A DNA stretch of 64,000 bases from Pseudomonas sp. ABC1. GTDB taxonomy: Bacteria > Pseudomonadota > Gammaproteobacteria > Pseudomonadales > Pseudomonadaceae. Within the stretch, counting starts at the first letter, position 1. Each line of letters begins with the position of its first letter. The position numbers and the translations under genes were made by a program. The stretch is from positions 3,967,501 through 4,031,500 of the forward strand of contig NZ_CP058349.1 of the NCBI RefSeq assembly GCF_013395055.1, given 5' to 3'. Shown one piece after another: positions 26,025-35,162 of this stretch. The notes beneath the pieces were generated by a model. That model was not told the DNA's origin. It ran no database searches and saw nothing but the letters and a program-made list of their open reading frames with translations.

Positions 26025-27256
26025 GCTCATCCGCAACCGTAATCGATCTGCTCGATGCCGTGCGTATTCGCACTGCCTCTCTGGCCGAGGCGAAGCGACG
26101 TTATGCCGCTGAGCTCGCGCCGGACTTTAACATGGTAGATCACCTGCGTAATAACGAGGTGGCGCTGTCGCGTTATCTGGGACTGCTGCTGGACGTAAAG
26201 GGTACACATGGCCAGGGCGAGTTGTTCTTGCGTGGCCTGCTCCAGTTGCTTGAGCACCCAGGGTTCGAGCCACAGGATCTGCAACGTGTGGAACTTGAGA
26301 AGCGCACCCACAGCGGACGTTTTCTGGATATCTACCTTGAGTTTCGCGGCGGGGTCATTGGTATCGAGAACAAGCCATGGGCGGCCGATCAAAACAAGCA
26401 GTTAGAGGATTACGCAGGTTTTCTGCAGGCGTCGGCACGCGGTGGGGAATGGCTGCTGGTGTATGCCTGCAACTGGGAGCCCTCCGAGGCCAGTTTGAGC
26501 TTAGGTAAACGTGAGCAGCTTGAAGAAGCCGGTAACTTCTTGCGTCTGGATTTTTTGCAGATTGCTGAATGGTTGGAGGAGTCTGCCTGTTTCGCTCGCG
26601 CACCGAAGGTGAGGCTATTTGTGGAGGCGCTCAGCGCTTATGTGCGCCAGCAGATTAACGGAGAAATTGATGTGAGCGAGGCGGAGCAAATTAAGGCGGT
26701 GATCCTGCAAAAGCCGGAGCACCTGGAGGCTGCGCTGAAGGTGGCGCAGTCGATCGATCAGGTGAAAGCGCAACTGCTGGCTGAGTTCAGGCTCTGGCTG
26801 GGACAGGCCTTGGCGACCGAAGGGCTGAGCCTGGTGTGGGATGACAAGGAGCTTGCCAGCGGGCGGGCTTGCGCGGGTTTTGGCGTGAAACTGAATGCCG
26901 AGCACCGCTCGCATCTGCGTTTTGAATTTGGGGGCGCCCGGTTGAGCTCGCTGGAGTGGGGTATACGTCTCGACAGCGCTGATATCGAACTCAATACCGC
27001 CAACGTTGCGGTAATAGTCAGGGCAATGGATAAAGCGTTTGGCACAGGCAATAGCAGCTTACCTTGGTGGCCATGGTACCCCGGCACTGGCAGCGTCGAT
27101 CATGTATTGGTTGAGGCTGAGCGCAACTGGTCAGTTTCCGCCGAGCCCTGGCTGCGCATTAGCGACAAGACCGAGCACGGGTTTGTTCGCCGAATTGTAA
27201 CGCTGGCACTAGAGGTCAGGGCTGCTCTGGCTGATGTGGATCACGCTATGCGTTGA
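26021..27256 (+). CDS. PD-(D/E)XK nuclease superfamily protein (PF14281-like)
   Basis: The 411-residue protein starts within the hsdS stop (ATGA overlap). Residues about 105-135 read RFLDIYLEFRGGVIGIENKP and then DQNKQLEDY. This is a D-x(n)-E-x-K core with the following Q-x-x-Y helix of PD-(D/E)XK enzymes, and the IGIENK form is typical of the PDDEXK_4 family. The rest is helical, then a C-terminal mixed domain. Its position between hsdS and zorA suggests a defence accessory, perhaps a standalone nuclease. I know no established role for this family in type I RM or Zorya. Confidence 0.75.
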   Translation: MSSSATVIDLLDAVRIRTASLAEAKRRYAAELAPDFNMVDHLRNNEVALSRYLGLLLDVKGTHGQGELFLRGLLQLLEHPGFEPQDLQRVELEKRTHSGRFLDIYLEFRGGVIGIENKPWAADQNKQLEDYAGFLQASARGGEWLLVYACNWEPSEASLSLGKREQLEEAGNFLRLDFLQIAEWLEESACFARAPKVRLFVEALSAYVRQQINGEIDVSEAEQIKAVILQKPEHLEAALKVAQSIDQVKAQLLAEFRLWLGQALATEGLSLVWDDKELASGRACAGFGVKLNAEHRSHLRFEFGGARLSSLEWGIRLDSADIELNTANVAVIVRAMDKAFGTGNSSLPWWPWYPGTGSVDHVLVEAERNWSVSAEPWLRISDKTEHGFVRRIVTLALEVRAALADVDHAMR

Positions 27257-27334
27257 TCTGGCTGAGCGCTAGAAGTGGGAAGCTGAGTAGAGCCCAAAGA
27301 GGCTCACCGCTATTGATAAGGAAGGCTAGGGCAA

Positions 27335-29530
27335 ATGGATACTTCGACGTTATTGAGTTTGTGGAGCAATGCCGAGCCAGCGCAAAAATTTGCCCCGACC
27401 GTAGTGTTTGGTTTGGTGGGTATATTTTCTCTGCTGTATCTCGTGCACTACTTCTTCCGATCATTCTGGCTTAGCGGCCGACTGAAAAAACTGACGAAGA
27501 CAATCGAGGCTGCCGGAGAGATTGCTCCCGCGCAGCGTCGCAAGGAGCTGGAGCAACTGTTCAAAGGGCATGCCTTTGAGCATGTGTGGCGCGAGTATTC
27601 AGAGACCCTGCACAACCAGTACGAACTGCGCGACGGCGAGCAACGTTTGCTGCGCTCGCGGGCGACGGCAGGCGCGTCGAGCTTCTTTACGGCTCAGAAC
27701 ATGGTGGAAACACCGCTGGTTACTGAGTTTTACAAACACTTGCCGGGCATTCTGACTGGTATCGGTATCGTCGGTACCTTCTGGGGTTTGATGCTGGGCT
27801 TGCAGCATTTCGACCCGAGCACGCCTGAGCAGGTCAATGCCAGCGTTGATAAGTTGCTCAAGGATGTGCTGTTTGCATTTCTGGGGTCGCTCGTCTCCAT
27901 TCTGGCCTCTATTGCTGTCACCTTGACCGAGAAGTGGCGGCTGGGGCGTTGCTATCAGCGCTTGGAAGGCCTGAACGAGACCATCGACGGCCTGTTCGAC
28001 AGCGGCGTAGGCGAGGAGTACTTGGCCGAACTGGTGAAGTCGAGCAACGAAAGCTCGATTCAGACCCGCCAGCTCAAGGACAGTCTGGTTACCGATCTGC
28101 GTGAGATGCTGCAAAACCTGGTGGATACCCAGGTACGTGAGAGCCTCAAGCTGGCCGACACCTTATCTGCCAGCTATCGCGATTCTGGCCAGGTACTGGC
28201 GGAGCAGATTGGTGGGGCCATCGAAAGCAGCTTGAAGGCACCGTTGGAGCAAATTGCTGGTGCCGTGCAGTCGGCGAGCGGTGATCAGAGTGGCCAGGTG
28301 CAGAACCTGCTGACAGATGTACTCACTGCTTTTATGAGCAAGCTGGAAAGTACTTTCGGTCAGCAATTCAATGGTCTGCACGAAATGCTTGGTCAGTCGG
28401 TTACGGCCATGCAGGCCATGCAGCAGGGCTTCAACAGTTTGGTTGAAGATATGCGTTCTGCTGGCGAATCCTCCTCACAGAACAGCGCCAAGATGATCGC
28501 TCAACTACTGGCCGACATGCAGGCTGGGCAGAACAGCATGCAAGCGGGCATGAACGAAATGCTGGCCAATCTACAGACTTCTATTGCGCGTATTGGCAGC
28601 GAGGGTGAAGGCGCTGGCGAGCGTATGGCCAAACAGTTAGAGAAGCTGTTTGCCGACAGCGAAGCACGCCAGCAGGCTATGGCGGAAAATCTGCAGGCTT
28701 TTGTCGAGTCGATGCAGCAAAGCATGGGCCAGGGCCAGCAGGAGACGATGGCCAAGATTGCCAGCTCTGTCGAAGTGTTGGGCGAGCAGTTGGGTGGCTT
28801 GTTCACGCAGCTTGAGCAAAATCGCGCGCAGATGGATCAGGCGAGCAAGGTGGCACAAGTTGAGCTGCACCAGGGCACCCGCGAAATGCTCGGTGGGCTA
28901 GAGAAGCAGGTCGAAGACCTACTGAATGCGGTGGCCGAGCAAAACGGGGCGATGCACGACACCGTCAAGCTCTTGAGTGCGCAAACCGAGCAGCATCTGC
29001 ACAGCATGCAGCAGGGGGCCGACAAGATGCGCTTGGCGGCTGAGCGTTTTGATACTGCCGGGCAGAGTGTTACCAAGGCGGGTGAGGCAACAGCTGGTGT
29101 GCTGGGCGCTATGCAAGGCACCAGTGCCGAGTTGGCCGGTGCCTCACGTGAGTTGAACAGCGTGGTTGCGGACTATCGCAATAACCGTGAGGCGGTTAAT
29201 CAGACGCTGGCTATGCTACAGGGCTTGGTCGCCAGCACCCAGGGTGAAGCGGCAGGGCGCAGCCAGTACCTGCAGGATCTCAAGCAGCAAGGCGAACGGC
29301 TGCAGGCTCTGAACCGTGAGGTAAACGATTACCTGGAGCAGATTAGTGCGGTGCTTGGCAAAGGCTTTGGCGAATTTACCGAGGGGGTCGATCGCAGCTT
29401 GCGGCAAACCTTGGGCGCTTTGGATGCTGAGTTGCACAAAGCCATGACCAGTTTGGCCGGTGGTGTTGAGGGCGTTAGAGAGAGCCTGGATGACTTCAGC
29501 GACATCATGGAACGTGTGCAGCGCAAGTGA
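27335..29530 (+). CDS. zorA: Zorya type I ZorA, MotA-like inner-membrane motor protein
   Basis: The 731-residue protein has a transmembrane helix at about 21-42 and a MotA/ExbB-like pair of helices at about 137-156 (GILTGIGIVGTFWGLMLGL) and 176-197. A cytoplasmic tail of about 500 residues follows, rich in Q, A, L and S with heptad periodicity, the long intracellular tail characteristic of ZorA. With ZorB it forms a proton-driven motor complex that is thought to sense phage invasion and signal through the tail to ZorC and ZorD. It follows the PD-(D/E)XK gene by 78 nt and heads an uninterrupted zorABCD set. Confidence 0.92.
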   Translation: MDTSTLLSLWSNAEPAQKFAPTVVFGLVGIFSLLYLVHYFFRSFWLSGRLKKLTKTIEAAGEIAPAQRRKELEQLFKGHAFEHVWREYSETLHNQYELRDGEQRLLRSRATAGASSFFTAQNMVETPLVTEFYKHLPGILTGIGIVGTFWGLMLGLQHFDPSTPEQVNASVDKLLKDVLFAFLGSLVSILASIAVTLTEKWRLGRCYQRLEGLNETIDGLFDSGVGEEYLAELVKSSNESSIQTRQLKDSLVTDLREMLQNLVDTQVRESLKLADTLSASYRDSGQVLAEQIGGAIESSLKAPLEQIAGAVQSASGDQSGQVQNLLTDVLTAFMSKLESTFGQQFNGLHEMLGQSVTAMQAMQQGFNSLVEDMRSAGESSSQNSAKMIAQLLADMQAGQNSMQAGMNEMLANLQTSIARIGSEGEGAGERMAKQLEKLFADSEARQQAMAENLQAFVESMQQSMGQGQQETMAKIASSVEVLGEQLGGLFTQLEQNRAQMDQASKVAQVELHQGTREMLGGLEKQVEDLLNAVAEQNGAMHDTVKLLSAQTEQHLHSMQQGADKMRLAAERFDTAGQSVTKAGEATAGVLGAMQGTSAELAGASRELNSVVADYRNNREAVNQTLAMLQGLVASTQGEAAGRSQYLQDLKQQGERLQALNREVNDYLEQISAVLGKGFGEFTEGVDRSLRQTLGALDAELHKAMTSLAGGVEGVRESLDDFSDIMERVQRK

Positions 29531-29544
29531 CCGGGAGCTAGTCA

Positions 29545-30282
29545 ATGTTCAACAAATCAGTCACTCCGACTCGCGCACGAGACGAAGGCGAGAAGCCTTT
29601 TTGGATCTCCTTCGCTGACTTGATGACAGCGATGATGATTCTGTTCCTGGTGGTCATGGTGGCGTCACTGAGCTCGGTGACTCAGCGTATTCAGCAGGCC
29701 GAGCAGGGGGAGAAGCAGCGTGGTAAGGACATCGCCCGGCTGTGTGAGGATTTGCAGCTCAAGGCGAAGAACCGCAACCAGACCATCGTGGTGGATTGCC
29801 GAGATAACCGCATAAGCTTCGGCGAAGCGGGCCGCTTTGGACAAAACCAGTATTTCCTCAACGAAAAAGGCCAGCAGGCGTTGCAGGACGTGGTGCCGTT
29901 GGTGCTGGATGCCGCCGACAGTGAAGAAGGGCGCAAGTGGCTCAAACAGGTGGTGATCGAGGGCTTTACCGATACCGACGGCTCTTACTTGTATAACCTG
30001 CATCTGTCATTGCAGCGTTCGGAGTGGGTGATGTGCAGCTTGCTCGACAGTCGCAGTCCTGTGCAGCAAGGGCTTTCGGTTGAGCGTCAGCAACAAATTC
30101 GTTCGATGTTCCTAGCCGGTGGGGTGTCGTTCAACAACGCGAAAGAAAGCAAGGAAGAGAGCCGGCGGGTGGAGCTGCGTATGCAGTTCTTTGGGTTGAA
30201 GGATAAGGAGCATGCAACCACTGAAGAGGCACCGGTGTTCGCTACAACGGCACTAGAAAAATGCTCGTTGGAGATGCGCTAG
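29545..30282 (+). CDS. zorB: Zorya ZorB, MotB-like protein with OmpA peptidoglycan-binding domain
   Basis: The 245-residue protein has one N-terminal transmembrane helix, PFWISFADLMTAMMILFLVV, including the proton-carrying Asp25 equivalent to the key MotB/ZorB aspartate. The C-terminal OmpA-like domain is marked by VVIEGFTDTDGS and NLHLSLQRSEWV. It anchors the ZorA motor to the cell wall. It starts 14 nt after zorA, and zorC follows directly. The length matches ZorB. Confidence 0.94.
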   Translation: MFNKSVTPTRARDEGEKPFWISFADLMTAMMILFLVVMVASLSSVTQRIQQAEQGEKQRGKDIARLCEDLQLKAKNRNQTIVVDCRDNRISFGEAGRFGQNQYFLNEKGQQALQDVVPLVLDAADSEEGRKWLKQVVIEGFTDTDGSYLYNLHLSLQRSEWVMCSLLDSRSPVQQGLSVERQQQIRSMFLAGGVSFNNAKESKEESRRVELRMQFFGLKDKEHATTEEAPVFATTALEKCSLEMR

Positions 30283-31917
30283 ATGAGCCGAGCATTGTCA
30301 TCGTTGACCTCTGCCATTGCTCAAGGCCTGCAGCGCCAGCACGAGCGCACGGTGGATACCGGTCTTAGCGGGCTGGCTGCCTTGAAACGTGCTGGCGTTG
30401 AGTTGGCACGGCGATTTGATCTGGCTGAGAAAGCCTTGGTGCCACCGCGCGAGAAGCGCCTGTTGGCGCTCAATAAGTTCAAGCGAGAACAGCCGCTGAC
30501 GTCTTTGGAGTGGCGCTTGGTGTTTGCTGGGCTGGCCGACGATGACGAAGTGAGTCTGCCGGTGTTGGAAGACGATCAGCTCTTTGGCCGGGTGCATCAG
30601 GAGGTGGTCGGGCGGATCGAGCGACAGACGCTCACTCGACGCGACTGGTTGGCGCTTTGCTTCAGCTACTTCGGCTATGACGAAGACAAGCCCGACGACA
30701 ATCTCAACTGGTGTCTGCTGCGTGAGGATATCGATCACGGATTTGACGCGGTTAAGCAGCGTTTAGGCCGCGAGAAGGAGTGGATGCGGATCGTGGCCCA
30801 TTACCGCGAATTGTTTGGTGAGGGGGCTGGATCTCAGTTGGCTGAGGAGATTTTTGAGGGCAAGGTTCATGATCTCTCCGCATTGCAGGCGATCGCGCAG
30901 ATCCCCGATAACAGCTGGCTATGGCGGCGTATTTTTGCGGTGCTGTTGTCGCGCATCTTCAACCTGGACGACGCTACCTTTTTGCAGCGTTTGCCTGAGC
31001 TCGTGCAGCTCGGTCAGTTGAACACGCGTTATCTCAATGATGTGCTGAGTGCCTGCCTGACCCGTTACTACCACTCCCGCTATCGGGAGCAGTCTTCTTC
31101 GTTGCTCAAGCAGGCAGCCCTGGAGCACTGGGGTAGCCCACAGATGCGTTCCAAGCAGAATGCCTGGCTGCAGTATGTGGAGCAGCCGGTGTGTGCGATG
31201 GTGGTGGCCTGGTTTGCCAAGGAAGACCTGGAGCACTTCTTCACCTTGCTTAAGGGCGAGGCGGAGGTCGATCAGTCACGCCTGTTCTACTGGCTGCGCT
31301 TTGCCAATCAGATGAGCTACACGCGCATTGTGATGAGTAGTGATGCCTGGCATGACCGGGGCAGTGACTTTGTGGCTTTCCGGGAGAAGAACAAGGGGCG
31401 TTTGAGTCAGCTAACTGGCGGGCCTAGCCATAACAATGCCGTGGTGATGCAGATCGGAAACTACTTTTTCGTGGAGTTTTCCGGTACGGGAAACGCCTGT
31501 TACGTGTATCGAGCTGACGTGGCGCCGTTCAACCCGGATAAGAGCGTGCTGGGCCTGGCTACAGAACTGAAACAGCCAACTCGTGCGCTGAAACGTATGT
31601 CGCACTCACCGGCACCTCGCCGCCACAATTTGGTTGAGGGATGGTTGGATAAGTTCGATGTAGAGCTACGGAGGCTGGGAATCGTGCCGCATTTAGCTGG
31701 CAGTAGTTCTGTTTCGCCAAAGGCCGCTAGCAATTCGCTAGAGGCTCAGCTTGCTGAGCTGCTTTCGTCTGTGCAGTATCAAGTGTTTGATAATCGCAGC
31801 AAGGGCGGTGCCTATCAGATCAAGCTGGCGCGTGATGACGCCCGTGCCAAGACCGCTCTGTTGCGACTGGGGTTCAAACCCGTGAATAACCATCCGCTGC
31901 TGTTCTGGAGGAGCTGA
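30283..31917 (+). CDS. zorC: Zorya type I ZorC (EH_signature domain protein)
   Basis: The 544-residue protein follows zorB without a gap and overlaps zorD (TGATG). Size, position and composition fit ZorC, the DNA-binding component specific to type I Zorya with an EH_signature domain. The stretch WLQYVEQPVCAMVVAWFAKE and the later 'SRLFYWLRFANQMSYTRIVM' lie in the expected region. Direct motif evidence is limited because the family has no classical catalytic motif. The assignment relies on position between zorB and the SNF2-type zorD. Confidence 0.88.
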   Translation: MSRALSSLTSAIAQGLQRQHERTVDTGLSGLAALKRAGVELARRFDLAEKALVPPREKRLLALNKFKREQPLTSLEWRLVFAGLADDDEVSLPVLEDDQLFGRVHQEVVGRIERQTLTRRDWLALCFSYFGYDEDKPDDNLNWCLLREDIDHGFDAVKQRLGREKEWMRIVAHYRELFGEGAGSQLAEEIFEGKVHDLSALQAIAQIPDNSWLWRRIFAVLLSRIFNLDDATFLQRLPELVQLGQLNTRYLNDVLSACLTRYYHSRYREQSSSLLKQAALEHWGSPQMRSKQNAWLQYVEQPVCAMVVAWFAKEDLEHFFTLLKGEAEVDQSRLFYWLRFANQMSYTRIVMSSDAWHDRGSDFVAFREKNKGRLSQLTGGPSHNNAVVMQIGNYFFVEFSGTGNACYVYRADVAPFNPDKSVLGLATELKQPTRALKRMSHSPAPRRHNLVEGWLDKFDVELRRLGIVPHLAGSSSVSPKAASNSLEAQLAELLSSVQYQVFDNRSKGGAYQIKLARDDARAKTALLRLGFKPVNNHPLLFWRS

Positions 31918-34900
31918 TGCTCAAGCGATTTTTCTCAGGGAAGGGGCCGCGGACACAGCAAGCTGTTGCAGCACCCGTGGTTTGGGATGTGGAGCAGCAG
32001 GGGCTTTGCTATGCACTAAGCCTGGCCAATGAGGATGCGTATTGGCAGCTGGCCGCGTACCTGGATCAGCTGTTTGAGGAGGACTTTGCTTCCCAGCTAA
32101 GCGACCGTTGGTTGCTACCCTGGGACTCGCTTTATCAGCTATTGGATGACCCTGAGCACGCCAGTAGCTTGCCGTTGCTCGGCTTACCTGCGTTGTCGAC
32201 GCTACAGCCGCAACTGACTAGCCAAGGTAGTTTAGCGGAGGCCGGTTTCAAGGTTTTCCAGACATGGCGCGATCCTGCTAGCGGCGCTCCCTTTGAGGTT
32301 GAGCGCTGTGGTGCCGTTGTGCGAGTTGCTGGTGGAGTTGAGTTGTTGCCGCGGACTGTCTGGGAGCTGCTACAGGCCGTGCGTGCCTTGCATGCTACGC
32401 AGCAGGTGTCTCCGGGGGAGACAACCAATCAGCTCGGCTGGTCGAACATTCGCAAGCTGGCCAAACGGGCGGGGGCGGGGATGGATGGCTTCCTCGATAA
32501 GACCGTTGTGGTCAAGCCGCAGAGCCTCAAGTTAAACCCTCGCAAACGGATGGTCGGCACCACGCCGGTTATTGAGTTGGATGTGGCTTTTGATGCCCAA
32601 CCCAGCAACTGGCTTGCGAGCTTTGATGCCTACAAGCAAGTGCAGGACAGCTACCGTGTACCGAGCGAGGATGGTTCGGTAACGCATGTACTCATCGAAC
32701 CTGAGGTGAAGGCGGTGCTGGAGTCGGTGCGTGCGCTGCCAGGGCGTCGCATTGCTGGAGACGAGGCCGTTTCCCTGCTGCGTAACCCCTTCAGCTTTAT
32801 TGGGGATGACGCAGCTAAGGTGGTGGACTCGGATGAGTACCAGAGCGCGTTGGCTGATGAGGGGATCTACTTCCACCGTTTCCGTCTTGAACCGAAGTTG
32901 GCTGAAGACACGAAGACAATCCAATCGGTTGAGCTGCTTCTGGAGCCTATCTCCGCTACGCCGCTGCCTGAAGTGGTGTTGAGTTTTAGCGCGGCCCATG
33001 AGTTGGCGCCTTTTGTACATGCGCTTGAGGTGAACGTGGCGGCTGGTTTGCCCGCGAGCTCATGGCAGGGGCATGAGCTGGAATTGAGCGATTTCGATTT
33101 GGTGCAGCTGACAGGTATCAAGGATCTCCTACGCGGCTGGCAGCGTCAGGCTGACGGCAAAACCTTTGAGGCAGTGATCGATCTTTCCTCCTACGGTGAT
33201 CGTGTAGTGGGTATCGGTGAGGCGGAGCGTATTACATCACCGTTCCTCGTCAAGGAGGCGACGGAGAACTGGTTGCCTGCTGAAATCAAAGACCTGGGTG
33301 TCGATGCGGAGCTGCTGGGTAAATGGGACGCCGCTAATCGAGAGCATTTCGAGGAGTTTGAGCACCTCCTTGATGAAGCCCGTGCCGCGGGTGATGAGAC
33401 CGTCCCTCTGCCAGGTACGGATTTGTCGCTGCCGCTCAAGGCGGCTGAGCAGCTGTTCGGCACCTGGTCGAAGAAGCTCAATCCAGTCGAAGCACTTTCC
33501 TCCCTTGGTACCATCAAGGCGGTGCGTGCGGTGCTGCAAATTGAGAACAACATCGAAGAGGCGACTTACGCGGAACGTCGTGAGGCGGCGCTACTAGCGG
33601 GGCATCAGGCTCACGCCGATCTACCGGAGTTGTTGCGTCCCGAAATCCAATTGCGGGAGCACCAGTTGAAAGGTGTGGCCTGGATGCAGCACCTATTCGG
33701 CCTCTCGCCCACTCATGTTGCTGGGTGCCTGCTGGCGGATGACATGGGCCTGGGTAAAACCATCCAGCTGCTGACCTTTCTGGTGTGGTACCTGGAGAAA
33801 AATCCAGACGACAAACCCACCCTGATCGTTGCTCCAGTGTCGTTGTTGGATAACTGGGAGCGTGAGCTTGAGCGCTTCTTCTATGCAGATGCATTGTCTG
33901 TATTGAAGTTGTATGGCGGCGCGCTGAGTGCGGTTAAGTTCAAGAAGGAAGAGATTCCGGATGACCTCAGGGCGAAAGGTATCAAGAACCTGCTGCGCCC
34001 CGGCTGGATAGGCAATGCACGTATCGTACTGACCACCTACGAGACATTGCGCGATCAGGAGTTCTCCCTGGCCATGCAGCAGTGGTCGATCGTAGTCTGC
34101 GATGAGGCGCAGAAGCTCAAGAACCCGGCGGCGCTGATTACCCAGGCGGCGAAAGCTATCCCGGCGCGTTTCCGTGTGGCGTGTACTGGCACCCCGGTAG
34201 AGAACACGCTGATCGATCTGTGGTGCCTGTTTGACTTCATTCAGCCTGGCTTTTTGGGCGGTTTGAATCAGTTTGGCCGAGAGTATCAGCGGCCCATCGA
34301 GGCTGGTGTTGAGCGTGATAGTGGCGCTTTGGAACGTCTGCGGGAACTCATTGAGCCGCAAACGTTACGGCGTACCAAGCAGGATGTGGCCAAGGATCTG
34401 CCAGCCAAGCGGGTGGATAAAGTGTGCCGGACGCTCAGCATGCATGCGCTGCAGCGCAGTTTGTATTTGTCCGAAGTGGCCAGCTACAGCCAGAAGCAGC
34501 AAATGCAAGAACTGCTCGGACAGAAGGAGAGCGGCATGCTTGGGCTGTTACATCGTCTCAAGTTGGTTTGCGCGCATCCTTACAGCGTGCAGCCAGATCA
34601 GCGGCTGCGTGACCATTCACCGAAGCTGCAGTGGCTGCTGCAAACGCTGGAAGGTATCAAGCGCGCAGGCAATGGCGACAAGGTCATTGTGTTTAGCGAA
34701 TTGCGCGATATTCAGCGTGAGTTGCAGCATGCCATCCATGAGCGCTTTGGCTTTAAGCCCACCGTGATCAACGGCGATACCAGCACCAGCAGCCAGAGTG
34801 CGCAAAGCCGGCAGAAGCTCATCGATCAGTTCCAGCAACAGCCTGGGTTCTCGGTGATCATCCTTTCCACCGTGGCTGTGGGCTTCGGCGTGAACGTGCA

Positions 34901-35162
34901 AGCGGCTAACCACGTCATCCATTTCACTCGTTGCTGGAATCCAGCCAAAGAGGATCAGGCAACTGACCGTGCCTATCGCATTGGCCAGGAGAAGGATGTG
35001 TATGTTTACTACCCCACGGTGCTGGATAACTGCATGCAGACCTTCGAGGCGACGTTGGATCAGTTGCTGGAAAAGCGCCGGGCTCTGGCGCAAGACATGC
35101 TGCATGGCGCTTCGGAGATTCAGGTGGCGGAGTTTGGTGAGTTGCTGAGGGTTCAGGGATGA
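31917..35162 (+). CDS. zorD: Zorya type I ZorD, SNF2-family helicase/nuclease
   Basis: The 1081 residues match type I ZorD. The N-terminal 560 residues are a family-specific region. The SNF2 motor then begins: LREHQLKGVAWMQ, ADDMGLGKT (about 606-614), VVCDEAQKLKNP (about 726) and CTGTPVENTLIDLW. The C-terminal lobe has STVAVGFGVNVQAANHVI and DQATDRAYRIGQ. ZorD is the effector that degrades or blocks incoming DNA after the ZorAB motor is triggered. It overlaps zorC by one base and mcrB by four. Confidence 0.95.
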   Translation: MLKRFFSGKGPRTQQAVAAPVVWDVEQQGLCYALSLANEDAYWQLAAYLDQLFEEDFASQLSDRWLLPWDSLYQLLDDPEHASSLPLLGLPALSTLQPQLTSQGSLAEAGFKVFQTWRDPASGAPFEVERCGAVVRVAGGVELLPRTVWELLQAVRALHATQQVSPGETTNQLGWSNIRKLAKRAGAGMDGFLDKTVVVKPQSLKLNPRKRMVGTTPVIELDVAFDAQPSNWLASFDAYKQVQDSYRVPSEDGSVTHVLIEPEVKAVLESVRALPGRRIAGDEAVSLLRNPFSFIGDDAAKVVDSDEYQSALADEGIYFHRFRLEPKLAEDTKTIQSVELLLEPISATPLPEVVLSFSAAHELAPFVHALEVNVAAGLPASSWQGHELELSDFDLVQLTGIKDLLRGWQRQADGKTFEAVIDLSSYGDRVVGIGEAERITSPFLVKEATENWLPAEIKDLGVDAELLGKWDAANREHFEEFEHLLDEARAAGDETVPLPGTDLSLPLKAAEQLFGTWSKKLNPVEALSSLGTIKAVRAVLQIENNIEEATYAERREAALLAGHQAHADLPELLRPEIQLREHQLKGVAWMQHLFGLSPTHVAGCLLADDMGLGKTIQLLTFLVWYLEKNPDDKPTLIVAPVSLLDNWERELERFFYADALSVLKLYGGALSAVKFKKEEIPDDLRAKGIKNLLRPGWIGNARIVLTTYETLRDQEFSLAMQQWSIVVCDEAQKLKNPAALITQAAKAIPARFRVACTGTPVENTLIDLWCLFDFIQPGFLGGLNQFGREYQRPIEAGVERDSGALERLRELIEPQTLRRTKQDVAKDLPAKRVDKVCRTLSMHALQRSLYLSEVASYSQKQQMQELLGQKESGMLGLLHRLKLVCAHPYSVQPDQRLRDHSPKLQWLLQTLEGIKRAGNGDKVIVFSELRDIQRELQHAIHERFGFKPTVINGDTSTSSQSAQSRQKLIDQFQQQPGFSVIILSTVAVGFGVNVQAANHVIHFTRCWNPAKEDQATDRAYRIGQEKDVYVYYPTVLDNCMQTFEATLDQLLEKRRALAQDMLHGASEIQVAEFGELLRVQG

